Assembly (NCBI RefSeq): GCF_009939225.1
Contig: NZ_JAACJR010000006.1
Coordinates: 434,001-498,000 of the forward strand
From: Sediminibacterium soli
GTDB lineage: Bacteria; Bacteroidota; Bacteroidia; Chitinophagales; Chitinophagaceae
DNA length: 64,000 bases
Direction of reading: 5' to 3'
The position numbers and the translations under genes are program-made. Every line of letters starts with the position of its first letter. Position 1 is the first letter of the stretch. The notes under the pieces are model-generated. The model had not been told where the DNA came from. It saw only the letters and a program-made list of their open reading frames with translations, and searched no databases. Shown here piece after piece: positions 51,868 to 60,750 of the stretch.

Positions 51868-53436
51868 ATGAAAAAACACCTATTCGCATCGTTTGCGCTG
51901 TCGCTTTCGTTGTACGCCGCTATCGCGCAGCACCCACAGGTGCGTATCGCCAACGGCCTACTCGAGGGCGGTATGGAAAAATCCGGTATCAGGTCTTTCA
52001 AAGGCATTCCTTTTGCACAGCCTCCGGTAGGCGATCTTCGCTGGAAAGAGCCACAGCCTGTGGCAAACTGGCAGGGCGTTCGCAAAGCCGATCATTTTGG
52101 CAACAATCCCATGCAGAAACCCATTTTCGGAGATATGCGGTTCCGCTCGGCGGGAATGAGTGAGGATTGCCTTTATCTCAATGTATGGACGCCCGCAACA
52201 TCAGCAAAGGAAAAACTGCCGGTACTGGTGTATTTCTACGGCGGCGGACTGATGGCCGGCGATGGTTCTGAAGGACGATACGATGGGGAAAGCATGGCAA
52301 AAAAAGGCATCGTTGCACTTACGGTGAACTATCGTCTTGGGGTATTCGGTTTTTTTGCACATCCGGAACTGACGAAAGAATCTCCACACCATTCCTCCAG
52401 TAATTACGGTTACCTCGACCAGCATGCTGCCCTGCAATGGGTGCAGAAAAATATTGCCGCATTTGGCGGCGACCCGAAAAAGGTAACGATCGCCGGCGAA
52501 TCTGCGGGATCGATCTCGGTGTCGGTGCAGATGGCTTCGCCGCTTTCGCGCGGCCTCATAGCCGGTGCGATAGGAGAGAGCGGCGCCGCGATCAATCCTA
52601 CACTGGCGCCGATCCCGCTGGCGGATGGAGAGAAGAACGGTCTCGCCTTTGCCGCAGCCAAAACGACGGCAAAATCACTTGCTGAGTTGCGCGCGATCCC
52701 TGCCGACAAATTACTTGAAGCCGCTGCTGCGTTTACGCCCGGCTCACCCGCCATGAGCGCCACCATCGATGGTTATCTGTTACCCAAATCATTACCCGAA
52801 ATATTCATGGCAGGCGAGCAGGCCAGGGTGCCGCTGATGGCGGGATGGAATTCCGCAGAAGTGCCCTACCAGTTTGTTATGCGCGCCGATGAACCAACAC
52901 CTGAAAATTACCGGAAGGCGGTAAAGCAACTCTATGGCGCTCGTGCAGAAGAGGTGATGCAGCTGTACCCCGGCAACACGAAAGAAGAAGCGATCCGTTC
53001 CGCCACCGCTTTGTCCAGCGATCGTTTTATCGTGTACAGCACCTGGAAATGGGCCGATATGCATAGCCAGACAGGCGGCAAACCCGTTTATCGTTACCTG
53101 TTCTCCAAACTGAAACCTTCGGCTGCACCGCAAACGCCAGGTGTGTTCCGCGGCGCGGCGCATGCATCGGAGATAGAATACGCCATGGGTAACCTGGCCA
53201 GCGATCCCGCGGTAAAATGGACTGAAGAAGACCGGAAAGTATCGGAGATCATGGAAGCCTATTTTGCAAATTTTATCAAAACAGGCAATCCAAATGCGGC
53301 AGGTCTGCCTGAATGGCCTGCCATTACCAAAGGCAGTAAAGTGAATTTCATCAATATCGATACCGAGACAAAAGCGGAGGCCGAACAGGATAGAAAACGC
53401 TACCTGTTCCTTGACCAGGTATACATGAAAAAATGA
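51868..53436 (+). CDS. carboxylesterase type B, secreted
   Basis: A 522-aa alpha/beta hydrolase with signal peptide MKKHLFASFALSLSLYAAIAQ. Family signatures: FKGIPFAQPPVGDLRW, EDCLYLNVWTP and the nucleophile elbow GESAGSIS; the catalytic His is in AAHASEIEYAMG. Type B carboxylesterases hydrolyse carboxylic esters of broad range. It sits in the periplasm or outside the cell. It is convergent with a small membrane protein gene that begins right after its stop. Confidence 0.93.
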   Translation: MKKHLFASFALSLSLYAAIAQHPQVRIANGLLEGGMEKSGIRSFKGIPFAQPPVGDLRWKEPQPVANWQGVRKADHFGNNPMQKPIFGDMRFRSAGMSEDCLYLNVWTPATSAKEKLPVLVYFYGGGLMAGDGSEGRYDGESMAKKGIVALTVNYRLGVFGFFAHPELTKESPHHSSSNYGYLDQHAALQWVQKNIAAFGGDPKKVTIAGESAGSISVSVQMASPLSRGLIAGAIGESGAAINPTLAPIPLADGEKNGLAFAAAKTTAKSLAELRAIPADKLLEAAAAFTPGSPAMSATIDGYLLPKSLPEIFMAGEQARVPLMAGWNSAEVPYQFVMRADEPTPENYRKAVKQLYGARAEEVMQLYPGNTKEEAIRSATALSSDRFIVYSTWKWADMHSQTGGKPVYRYLFSKLKPSAAPQTPGVFRGAAHASEIEYAMGNLASDPAVKWTEEDRKVSEIMEAYFANFIKTGNPNAAGLPEWPAITKGSKVNFINIDTETKAEAEQDRKRYLFLDQVYMKK

Positions 53437-53607
53437 TTATAGGTGCTGGCGGTCGTTCATATCGTCCGTTTTTGTTTCTTCCATCGAATCAGGTGCGTCG
53501 GGGTTCATTTTTTTCCTGTCTTTCTGATTCCGGATCGTCACAAACAGAACGATCGCCAGCGCAATAATCACTACGATCACGACAATGGGTATGTTAACGT
53601 TTTCCAT
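53437..53607 (-). CDS. small single-pass membrane protein, 56 aa
   Basis: The minus strand encodes 56 aa: a short N terminus (MENVNIP), one hydrophobic helix of about 18 residues (IVVIVVIIALAIVLFVTI), then a charged tail rich in Lys, Asp and Glu (RNQKDRKKMNPDAPDSMEE...). The stop abuts the stop of the esterase. It follows the Rieske gene (73 nt), reading away from it on the same strand. The family is not recognised. Confidence 0.7.
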   Translation of the reverse strand: MENVNIPIVVIVVIIALAIVLFVTIRNQKDRKKMNPDAPDSMEETKTDDMNDRQHL

Positions 53608-53679
53608 GTTGGTAAAATACGTTTATCTGAACACAACACGCCGCTCTGCGGGTTATGTTTCCATTAAGCAGGTTCTGTG

Positions 53680-55209
53680 TTACCCCGCATTGTCCAACCG
53701 CACCTGCTGCAGGTTACGGTCGGCAGGCGCGTTGAGTACCTTTCCCTCAACTGAAAAACGCGCGCCGTGGCAGGGACAGTCCCAGGACCGTTCCACCTCG
53801 TTCCAGCTTACCTCGCAATGCAGGTGGGTACATACCGGATCCACTGCATGAACGGCGCCGTGTTCGTCCTTGTACAGGGCAATCGTTTCATCGGTTACAC
53901 GCAGCACACGGGCTTCCCCATGCGCCAGTTCCGATAAAACCGTCAGCTTTTCCGGCGGAATTAAACGGCTGAGCAATTGTTTGGCGACATCGATATTCTG
54001 GTGAAGGAAATTCCTGAACCCCGCTATCGGTTTGATGCGGTTGGGATCGAAGAAAGGATAGGGATGCTCCCTGCCAAACAGCAGCTCGGATAAACAATGC
54101 GCTGATACATGACTGTATACCATCCCGTTTCCGCCAAAACCCGTTGCCACCAGTAGGTTGGACCCATGGCCCGGAAGATGGCCGATATAGGGTAACCCGT
54201 CTGCCGATTCATAATACTGCGAAGACCATTTGTACGCCACTTCCCTGACATCGAAATATCGGCGCACATATGCCTCAAGCCGATCGAAACAGCCGTCGGT
54301 ATGGGCTTCATGCCCGGTCTTATGGTCCTCGCCCCCCGCGATCAGGAATACCTGGCCGCCTGCTTCCTGGGTTCGGTAATACCGGTACGGGTCATGGCTA
54401 TCGTAAACAAGCGCAGCCGGGTATTGTGCCGGGTCTTTCAATACCAACGCCATCGCATACGACCGGTAAGGCGTGCAGCGAAGATGCAGGAGGTTTACAC
54501 CGGTGGGAATATGCGTGGCGATCACAACCGCGTCGGCGGTAAACCCGTTCAGCCTCGATGTCTCGACACTGACCGGGGTTTCTTCTTTAACAGCTGTTAC
54601 GCGGCAATGCTGAACGATCACGCCGCCTATGGCCTCAAATGCTTTTGCCAGGGTATAGCAATACCGTACAGGATGAAACCGGGCCTGGCCGCCGATACGT
54701 ACGATCCGGTCAAACGGAATTGGCAGCGGGTTGCCGGTTTCGGGAGCAATCGCCAGTCCTGCATTGCGGGCCGCCTGCACCACTGCTTCGAAGCCCGGCG
54801 TTTGCTCGGGCAGTTCGGAGAACAGGAATGCATCGCTGTCTGTAAAACCGCAGTCGATATGCAGTTTGGTAACCGCATGCCGCACATCGTCGATGGCCTG
54901 CCGGGTGGCTTTGGCCACAAGCTGCGCGGTTGCTTCGCTGAAATGGCTGCTGATGGTGGTATACGGGGTATCCAGCAGCGTATTCAGGTGCGCCGTGGTG
55001 CCGGAAGTGGTACCGAAACACAGTGTTTCCGCTTCAAGAAGCAGGCATCGTTTACCGGCCTGCTGCAATTTCCAGGCGGTGGCGATACCCGTGATACCGC
55101 CGCCGATAATGGCCACATCGTAATGCGTCTGTTCGGGCAGGTTCATGGTAGTGTAGGGCGGAATACCGTCCTGCCAGATGCTGATGCGTGTGCCGTCTCT
55201 TTCTATCAT
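53680..55209 (-). CDS. FAD-dependent oxidoreductase with C-terminal Rieske domain
   Basis: The start at 55209 gives 509 aa; the frame extends 17 codons upstream. An N-terminal DAO domain (DVAIIGGGITGIATAWKLQQAGKRCLLLEAE, about 30-60) is joined to a C-terminal Rieske domain, with CTH at 460-462 and CPCH at 478-481 as [2Fe-2S] ligands. This is the family of glycine/D-amino-acid-oxidase-like proteins fused to Rieske ferredoxin. The substrate is unknown; electron transfer from FAD to the Fe-S centre is likely. Its 5' end faces the cupin-like gene. Confidence 0.92.
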   Translation of the reverse strand: MIERDGTRISIWQDGIPPYTTMNLPEQTHYDVAIIGGGITGIATAWKLQQAGKRCLLLEAETLCFGTTSGTTAHLNTLLDTPYTTISSHFSEATAQLVAKATRQAIDDVRHAVTKLHIDCGFTDSDAFLFSELPEQTPGFEAVVQAARNAGLAIAPETGNPLPIPFDRIVRIGGQARFHPVRYCYTLAKAFEAIGGVIVQHCRVTAVKEETPVSVETSRLNGFTADAVVIATHIPTGVNLLHLRCTPYRSYAMALVLKDPAQYPAALVYDSHDPYRYYRTQEAGGQVFLIAGGEDHKTGHEAHTDGCFDRLEAYVRRYFDVREVAYKWSSQYYESADGLPYIGHLPGHGSNLLVATGFGGNGMVYSHVSAHCLSELLFGREHPYPFFDPNRIKPIAGFRNFLHQNIDVAKQLLSRLIPPEKLTVLSELAHGEARVLRVTDETIALYKDEHGAVHAVDPVCTHLHCEVSWNEVERSWDCPCHGARFSVEGKVLNAPADRNLQQVRLDNAG

Positions 55210-55293
55210 ACCGCCTGCTTTACCAGCTTTGTAAAAAAAATATACCACCGCCGATGGCACGTTTTTTTACACACAGCGGTAAACCCCTGTGTT

Positions 55294-55677
55294 ATGAAAG
55301 CCAATGAAGCAACCCTTAATCGTCCCGACGGTGACAGGGTGATCGACGCACCTTATGTTCTTGCGGATATTGCGGACAGGATCGAACAGCTGAAAGACGA
55401 AAAAGCCTGGGAGACCAACGACAGAAACGGCATTACCCTTGTAAAAAACGATAAGCTCACCATCGTGCTTACCTGTCTGCAGGACGGCGCTGAAATCAAA
55501 GACAACAGCGTAAACGGCATACTGACGATAGAAGTGCTGAAGGGTGCCATCCACGTCAGCACCGATGTGGACAGTTTTGAGATGAAGAAAAAATCGCTGA
55601 TCAGTTTCCGGCAGAACATCGTTCACTCCCTCAGGGCCGATGGCAAGGCCGTGCTGCTGCTGACAACCGTACTGTAA
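55294..55677 (+). CDS. cupin-like protein, 127 aa
   Basis: The start at 55294 gives 127 aa (MKANEATLNRPDGDRVIDAPYVLADIAD...); the much longer open frame upstream is the antisense of the Rieske gene. The C-terminal half (DGAEIKDNSVNGILTIEVLKGAIHVSTDVDSFEMKKKSLISFRQNIVHSLRADGKAVLLLTTV) fits a single cupin barrel, but with only one His in the metal-site region, so metal binding is doubtful. It is 18 nt upstream of the DUF6496 gene. Confidence 0.82.
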   Translation: MKANEATLNRPDGDRVIDAPYVLADIADRIEQLKDEKAWETNDRNGITLVKNDKLTIVLTCLQDGAEIKDNSVNGILTIEVLKGAIHVSTDVDSFEMKKKSLISFRQNIVHSLRADGKAVLLLTTVL

Positions 55678-55695
55678 CAGAAAACACCTGATACC

Positions 55696-55911
55696 ATGGC
55701 CAAGTATTCAAAAAAAGCGGGCGATAAAGTGGAGAAAGCCGTGCACGAAATGCATGAAGGAACGCTGGAAAGCGGCCGCAGTCATAAAAAAGTAACCAGC
55801 CGCAAACAGGCTATTGCCATCGGGCTGTCTGAAGCGAGAGAAGAAGGCGCAAAAGTGCCGCGCAAAAAAACCGCGTCCAAACGCACAGTCGCGAAGAAAA
55901 AGCGTTCCTGA
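55696..55911 (+). CDS. DUF6496 small basic protein
   Basis: A 71-aa Lys/Arg-rich protein (MAKYSKKAGDKVEKAVHEMHEGTLESGRSHKKVTSRKQAIAIGLSEAREEG...KRTVAKKKRS). The motif SGRSHKKVTSRKQAIAIGLSEAR is that of the DUF6496 family, common in environmental bacteria and often near stress genes. The very basic tail suggests nucleic-acid binding (inference). It is 4 nt upstream of the NlpC/P60 gene. Confidence 0.85.
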   Translation: MAKYSKKAGDKVEKAVHEMHEGTLESGRSHKKVTSRKQAIAIGLSEAREEGAKVPRKKTASKRTVAKKKRS

Positions 55912-55915
55912 AAAC

Positions 55916-56515
55916 ATGAAAACGCTACTGGCGCTGTGCCTGGCGGTATGGCTGTTCTCCTGTTCGGCAACGGACCAGCGGGTATACAGTGTTACCGATT
56001 CGGTGGCTGGTCCGCAGCTGCGCGATTCCGCAGAGAAACCCACAGGCATACCCAGACTGCAGGTGTCTGTAACCGATACCGCATCCGCGACCGGTATGCC
56101 GGTGATCAATACCGCGCTTACCACGGCCGATGAACTGGTGGATTATGCCCAATCCCTGCTGGGGGTGCCCTATGTATACGCTTCTGCCGACCCCGCGAAA
56201 GGATTTGACTGTTCCGGATTTGTGACCTATGTTTTCGGACATTTCCACATAACGGTACCGCGGTCATCGGTGGATTTTACCTATGTGGGGAAGACAATCC
56301 CCGTCGATGACGCAAGAAAAGGGGATATCATCCTGTTTACCGGAACCGACAGCAGCGAAAAAGAAGTGGGGCATATGGGACTGGTTGTATCGAACCAGCC
56401 GGGCGATCTGCGTTTTATTCATGCCACATCCGGCAGGGAGATGGCTGTGGCGATCTCTTCACTGACACCCAGGTACCGCAAGCGTTTTGTTCGGATAGGA
56501 CGCATATTCCCCTGA
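55916..56515 (+). CDS. NlpC/P60 family lipoprotein peptidase
   Basis: The start at ATG 55916 gives 199 aa with a lipoprotein signal (MKTLLALCLAVWLFSC, Cys 16). The NlpC/P60 domain (about 75-195) has the catalytic Cys in FDCSGFVTYVF and the His in GHMGLVVS, with a third polar residue (H) in RFIHATSG. It would cleave gamma-D-Glu-diamino-acid bonds in peptidoglycan peptides. It ends the cupin-DUF6496 run. Confidence 0.92.
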   Translation: MKTLLALCLAVWLFSCSATDQRVYSVTDSVAGPQLRDSAEKPTGIPRLQVSVTDTASATGMPVINTALTTADELVDYAQSLLGVPYVYASADPAKGFDCSGFVTYVFGHFHITVPRSSVDFTYVGKTIPVDDARKGDIILFTGTDSSEKEVGHMGLVVSNQPGDLRFIHATSGREMAVAISSLTPRYRKRFVRIGRIFP

Positions 56516-56545
56516 ACAACCGTACCCCCGGTGCAGGCTTATAAC

Positions 56546-56574
56546 AGAAAACCACTCCGGGGAGTGGCTTTTCT
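56546..56574. terminator. bidirectional terminator
   Basis: AGAAAA-CCACTCC pairs with GGAGTGG-CTTTTCT (one bulged C) between the convergent NlpC/P60 and ndk genes. Confidence 0.8.
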
Positions 56575-56592
56575 ATCGTAAGGTTAACGTAC

Positions 56593-57009
56593 TCAGAATC
56601 GCTCCAGCCTTGAAAAGAAGAAATCTGATTCGATCGCGGCATTCTCGTCGCTGTCGCTTCCATGAACGGCGTTTTCGCCGACAGAGGCAGCATACAGTTT
56701 ACGGATAGTGCCTTCCTCGGCCTGTGCGGGGTTGGTGGCACCGATCAGTTTCCTGAAATCGGCAACCGCGTTGTCTTTTTCCAGTACGGCCGCAACGATG
56801 GGGCCGCTGCTCATAAAATCAACAAGCTCACCAAAGAAAGGACGCTCCCTGTGGATATCGTAAAAAAGACCCGCCTGTTCGGTGCTCAGTTTTGTCCATT
56901 TCATGGCTTTTACCGTAAATCCGGCTTTGATGATCATGTCGAGGATCGCGCCGGTATACCCTTTGGCAGTTGCATCCGGTTTGATCATGGTAAATGTTCT
57001 GTTGCTCAT
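56593..57009 (-). CDS. ndk: nucleoside diphosphate kinase
   Basis: A 138-aa enzyme. It begins [16 protein letters not shown] with the phosphate-binding KPD, and has the catalytic His in [15 protein letters not shown]. It balances nucleoside triphosphate pools through a phospho-His intermediate. It ends FFFSRLERF, as in Bacteroidota Ndk. It is divergent from nrnA. Confidence 0.97.
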   Translation of the reverse strand: MSNRTFTMIKPDATAKGYTGAILDMIIKAGFTVKAMKWTKLSTEQAGLFYDIHRERPFFGELVDFMSSGPIVAAVLEKDNAVADFRKLIGATNPAQAEEGTIRKLYAASVGENAVHGSDSDENAAIESDFFFSRLERF

Positions 57010-57129
57010 ATCTTTTGTCGAATTTCGGCCGCAAAGCTATCCAATTTACCCGGAAAGCAATGGCTGTTTTGTTAAACCGGTAAATTGATTTGATAGAATA
57101 GGCGGGAAACCGCAATTTTGCCGACTTGT

Positions 57130-58137
57130 ATGCAGCCGATCGAACATTTTTACCCGCAACTGGATACCCCCGCTAAAACGGTGATAACCATGCATCAGAA
57201 ACCCGATGGCGATGCCATGGGGTCTGCACTGGGATTGTATCATTTTCTCGTTGCACTGGGCAGCGAGGTAACGGTTATTTCGCCCACCAACTGGGCCGAT
57301 TTCCTGAACTGGATGCCCGGCGTGAAAAAAGTGGTCGATTTTGAAAACCAGCGCGAAAAAGCCAAAGGCATTATCGATGCCGCGGAGCGTATTTTCTGTC
57401 TCGATTTCAACGTGCTGCATCGCACCAAACACATGGAACAGCCGCTGGCGCAGGCAAAAGCCGTAAAGCTGCTGATCGATCACCACGAGCAGCCCCAGCG
57501 CGAGGCATTCAACTACGGTATCAGCGATACGGGCAAGAGCTCCACCTGCGAAATGGTATACGATTTCATCATCAAATCCGGTCATGGCGGCCTGCTGAAC
57601 GAGACGATCGCGGAATGTTTGTATACCGGGCTGATGACCGATACCGGTTCTTTCCGTTTTCCTTCTACCACCGCATCGGTGCACAGGATGGTGGCGCACC
57701 TGAAGGACAGCGGCCTGAAACATACCCCGGTACATGAGCATATCTACGATAATTTCCTCGAGAACAGGCTCCGCTTTATCGGGTTTGCGCTGCTGCACCG
57801 TATGGAAGTATTGTATGACTATAACACGGCATTGATGTATATTACAAGGGAAGACCTGGTAAAATACGATATCAAAACAGGCGATACCGAGGGCCTGGTG
57901 AACTACCTGCTGACCATCAGCGGCATCAGGTTCGGAGCGATTGTGGTAGACCGTTCGGAAGAGCGTAAATGGAGTTTCCGCAGCAAGGGGTATTTTGATG
58001 TGAATGCATTTGCCCGAAGGCATTTCGAGGGCGGCGGTCATATGAATGCCGCCGGAGGCAGAAGCAGTGAAAGCCTGCAGGAGACAGTGAAAAAATTCAA
58101 AGAGGTTTTAACAGAGTACCAAATTCAACTACAATAA
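57130..58137 (+). CDS. nrnA: DHH/DHHA1 phosphoesterase, NrnA-like oligoribonuclease/pAp phosphatase
   Basis: The ATG at 57130 gives 335 aa (MQPIEHFYPQ); a TTG four codons upstream is possible, but a -7-like box (CAATTTTGC) ends only nine bases before the ATG. DHH motifs are MHQKPDGDAMGSALGL, LDFNVLHR and LIDHHEQPQ. The DHHA1 end has FGAIVVDRSEE, FARRHFEGGGHMNAAGG. The family degrades nanoRNA and 3'-phosphoadenosine 5'-phosphate. The FKBP gene follows three bases downstream. Confidence 0.93.
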   Translation: MQPIEHFYPQLDTPAKTVITMHQKPDGDAMGSALGLYHFLVALGSEVTVISPTNWADFLNWMPGVKKVVDFENQREKAKGIIDAAERIFCLDFNVLHRTKHMEQPLAQAKAVKLLIDHHEQPQREAFNYGISDTGKSSTCEMVYDFIIKSGHGGLLNETIAECLYTGLMTDTGSFRFPSTTASVHRMVAHLKDSGLKHTPVHEHIYDNFLENRLRFIGFALLHRMEVLYDYNTALMYITREDLVKYDIKTGDTEGLVNYLLTISGIRFGAIVVDRSEERKWSFRSKGYFDVNAFARRHFEGGGHMNAAGGRSSESLQETVKKFKEVLTEYQIQLQ

Positions 58138-58140
58138 ACG

Positions 58141-59064
58141 ATGAAAAGAATCGCTGCATTATTAGCATTTGTCGTATTGCTTGCAAGCTGTAACCAATAC
58201 AAGACCAGTCCGACTGGTCTGAAATATAAAATCAAGAGCGGCAATGGCCCTGCTTTGAAAAACGGTCAGCTGATCAAATTCAACGTGGAATACAAAGTTC
58301 CGCCGAAGGATTCCGTGATCACCACTTCGTTCGACCGTATCCCTGCGTATATGGTGGTGGACTCTTCCCGCCTGGAGAAACACAGCTTCCTCGAGATCAT
58401 CCTGCAATGCAAGGTAGGGGATGAGGTGGATTTCATGATGAGCGTGGATACACTCAAGAAACTGGGCGGTATTCCGAAAGAAGATCCCAATTTTAAAGTG
58501 GGCGATATGATCAAAGGCCGTGTACAGATACTGAAAGCATTCGCCACCCAGGAAGAAGCACAGGCCGATTATGCAAAAGAGATCGACCTGGAAAAAGCCC
58601 GCGAGGTAAAAGCCGTTCAGGAATATGCCAGCAAAAAAGGATACAAAACACAGGCAACTCCTTCCGGTGCGCTGGTAATGGTGGAGAACCCCGGCACCGG
58701 CGCCAAAGCCGATTCGGGTACGGTTGCCAAGGTAATGTACAAAGGCTACCTGCTCAAAAACGGTCAGGAGTTTGATTCGAATATGAAACCGGGCGGCCAG
58801 CCCCTCGAAGTGGGTGTTGGCGGTGGCCAGGTCAGCGGCATCAGCGTTATCAAAGGACTGGACGAAGCCCTGCGTTATGTAGGCAAAGGTGGCAAAGGCA
58901 GGGTGTTCATCCCCGCCATGCTCGGCTACGGCCCTAAGGGAAGTCCGCCCATGATACCGGAATATGCCAACCTCGGTTTCGATTTCGAAGTGATCGATGT
59001 GGCAGCCCAGCCCGCAGCTCCGGCACCCGCACCGGTGGTTCCTGCGCCTGCACCCAAGAAATAA
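58141..59064 (+). CDS. FKBP-type peptidyl-prolyl isomerase, lipoprotein with two FKBP-like domains
   Basis: A 307-aa lipoprotein (MKRIAALLAFVVLLASC, Cys 17). The C-terminal FKBP domain (about 175-287) is canonical, with VMYKGYLLKNGQEFDSN and IKGLDEALRYVGKGGKGRVFIPAMLGYG. The N-terminal half (about 25-140, YKIKSGNGPALKNGQLIKFNVEYK...) follows the FKBP pattern loosely and is probably inactive. An Ala/Pro-rich tail ends in PAPAPKK. It should assist folding in the periplasm or at the outer membrane. Confidence 0.92.
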   Translation: MKRIAALLAFVVLLASCNQYKTSPTGLKYKIKSGNGPALKNGQLIKFNVEYKVPPKDSVITTSFDRIPAYMVVDSSRLEKHSFLEIILQCKVGDEVDFMMSVDTLKKLGGIPKEDPNFKVGDMIKGRVQILKAFATQEEAQADYAKEIDLEKAREVKAVQEYASKKGYKTQATPSGALVMVENPGTGAKADSGTVAKVMYKGYLLKNGQEFDSNMKPGGQPLEVGVGGGQVSGISVIKGLDEALRYVGKGGKGRVFIPAMLGYGPKGSPPMIPEYANLGFDFEVIDVAAQPAAPAPAPVVPAPAPKK

Positions 59065-59083
59065 ATCAGCTGTCTTACTATCT

Positions 59084-59129
59084 AACGCTGATAAAACAAC
59101 TCACCGGTTGTTTTATCAGCGTTTTTTTT
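59084..59129 (+). terminator. strong terminator of the nrnA-FKBP transcript
   Basis: A perfect 17-bp stem (59084-59100 with 59107-59123), loop TCACCG, followed by a run of T residues, 19 nt after the FKBP stop. Confidence 0.92.
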
Positions 59130-59149
59130 GAGGAATGAATAGTGGATTA

Positions 59150-59257
59150 GCGGATTCCGGATTAGTGGATTATGGATTCGTACATTTGTTTTGGATTCGG
59201 CTGTGTGCCTGATATTGGATCTTATGGCATCTCCTCAACCCATAATCCGGAATCCGC
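59150..59257. repeat. inverted repeat of ggattccggatt words
   Basis: GCGGATTCCGGATTA at 59150-59164 is complementary to 59243-59257. Further copies of ggatta and taatcc flank it on both sides. It occupies the gap between the convergent FKBP and folP genes; no ORF is credible here. Confidence 0.75.
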
Positions 59258-59286
59258 TGATCCTGTAATCCGCTGCCCGGCCGATT

Positions 59287-60114
59287 TTACCCTTTCAGAT
59301 GCGCGATTAACTTCACCGCTTCGAGGGCTTCTTTTACATCGTGTACACGGAGAATGGAGGCGCCTTTGAGCAGGGCTGCGGTGTTGAGCACCGTTGTTCC
59401 GTTAAGCGAGGCTTCGGGGGTAATGCCCAGCGTTTTGTAAATGGTGGATTTACGGGAAAGTCCCGCCAGTATGGGTTTCCCTAAGATGGAGAAGACCTCC
59501 AGACGCCTGAGCAGGCTGAAATTATGCGCGGCCTGCTTGCTGAACCCGAAACCGGGATCGATGATGATATCGTTGATACCGGCCTGCCGGCAGGCCTCGG
59601 TTTTATGGATAAAATGATCCAGCACTTCGGTTACCACATCTGTATAGTCCGGCACCTTATGCATGGTGGTTGCATTGCCTTTTACATGCATGCAAACAAA
59701 GGGCATCCGCAGCGAAGCCACCGTTTCCAGCATACCCGGATCAAAATCACCGCCGCTGATATCGTTGACGATCGATACACCGCGCTCCGCCGTTGCCGCA
59801 GCCACTTTGCTGTGGTAGGTATCGATCGACAGCAGCGTATCGGGAAAACGGTCCAGGATGCCTTCGATCATCGGCAATACCCGCTCCAGTTCCTGCTCTG
59901 CACTGCATGCCGCTGCACCGGGGCGGGTGCTTTGTCCGCCGATATCCAGTATCGCCGCGCCTTCTGACAACATTTTCGCTGCCTGCGCCACGGCTTCTTC
60001 AACAGCCATTTTTCGGCTGTCGCGATAGAAAGAATCGGGGGTGGCATTGATGATACCCATCACGATGGGTTGGTCGATCACCAGCAGTTTGCCGCGGCAG
60101 TTTAGCGTGAACAT
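59287..60114 (-). CDS. folP: dihydropteroate synthase
   Basis: A 275-aa TIM-barrel enzyme joining 4-aminobenzoate with dihydropterin pyrophosphate in folate synthesis; it is the sulfonamide target. Motifs: VMGIINATPDSFYRDSRK (the usual SFSDGG loop reads SFYRDS), GAAILDIGGQSTRPGA, DTYHSKVA, VNDISGG and IIDPGFGFSK. It is divergent from the DUF1599 gene. Confidence 0.95.
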   Translation of the reverse strand: MFTLNCRGKLLVIDQPIVMGIINATPDSFYRDSRKMAVEEAVAQAAKMLSEGAAILDIGGQSTRPGAAACSAEQELERVLPMIEGILDRFPDTLLSIDTYHSKVAAATAERGVSIVNDISGGDFDPGMLETVASLRMPFVCMHVKGNATTMHKVPDYTDVVTEVLDHFIHKTEACRQAGINDIIIDPGFGFSKQAAHNFSLLRRLEVFSILGKPILAGLSRKSTIYKTLGITPEASLNGTTVLNTAALLKGASILRVHDVKEALEAVKLIAHLKG

Positions 60115-60198
60115 GTATCCTTGATTTCAGATTGACAATTCCATTATCTTGCAGGAACTTCAAAGATATTAGTAAAGCACCAAAGCGTTGTATCCGTA

Positions 60199-60744
60199 AT
60201 GACCCAGACTAACCAGCAATACGACAGGGCTGTAGCACAGAGCAGGGATATCTTTCTCAAGAAAACAGCCGATTACGGAACCGCCTGGCGTGTGTTAAGA
60301 ACGATCTCGGTGGTGGACCAGATCTTTATCAAAGCGCTCCGCATCCGTACGATACAGGATCTGCAGACACAGAAAATAGGAGACGATATCGCTTCTGAAT
60401 TCAAAGGCATCCTCAATTATGCCGTGATCGGGCTGATACAGCTCGAAATCGGTCATGCGGCGGTGGAAGACCTGCCCGTGGCTGAGGTGGAGAACCTGTA
60501 TGCGAAAGCGATACAGTTTGCTAAAACCACCATGCAGGACAAAAACCACGACTACGGCGAAGCCTGGCGCGAAATGAGCCAGCAGAGTTTTGCCGACCTG
60601 ATCCTCATGAAACTGATGCGCATCAAACAGATCCTCTCGAACGATGGAAAAACACTGATCAGCGAGGGTATTGATGCCAATTATGTAGACATCATCAACT
60701 ATGCCGTATTCGCATTGATATTGATCGAAGAAGGAAAACACTGA
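60199..60744 (+). CDS. DUF1599 protein with internal duplication
   Basis: A 181-aa protein built of two similar halves. Residues about 10-85 (FLKKTADYGTAWRVLRTISVVDQIFIKALRIRTIQD ... ILNYAVIGLIQLE) match about 97-178 (TMQDKNHDYGEAWREMSQQSFADLILMKLMRIKQILS ... IINYAVFALILIE). Both keep DYGxAWR and the INYAV helix. It is all-helical in appearance; the family function is not known. It is co-transcribed with the DoxX gene (6 nt). Confidence 0.9.
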   Translation: MTQTNQQYDRAVAQSRDIFLKKTADYGTAWRVLRTISVVDQIFIKALRIRTIQDLQTQKIGDDIASEFKGILNYAVIGLIQLEIGHAAVEDLPVAEVENLYAKAIQFAKTTMQDKNHDYGEAWREMSQQSFADLILMKLMRIKQILSNDGKTLISEGIDANYVDIINYAVFALILIEEGKH

Positions 60745-60750
60745 CCCACC

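Noticed and set aside
54301..55677. 458-aa open frame ending with the cupin-like protein
   Set aside because: The first 331 codons are antisense to the FAD-Rieske gene; only the part from 55294 is supported.
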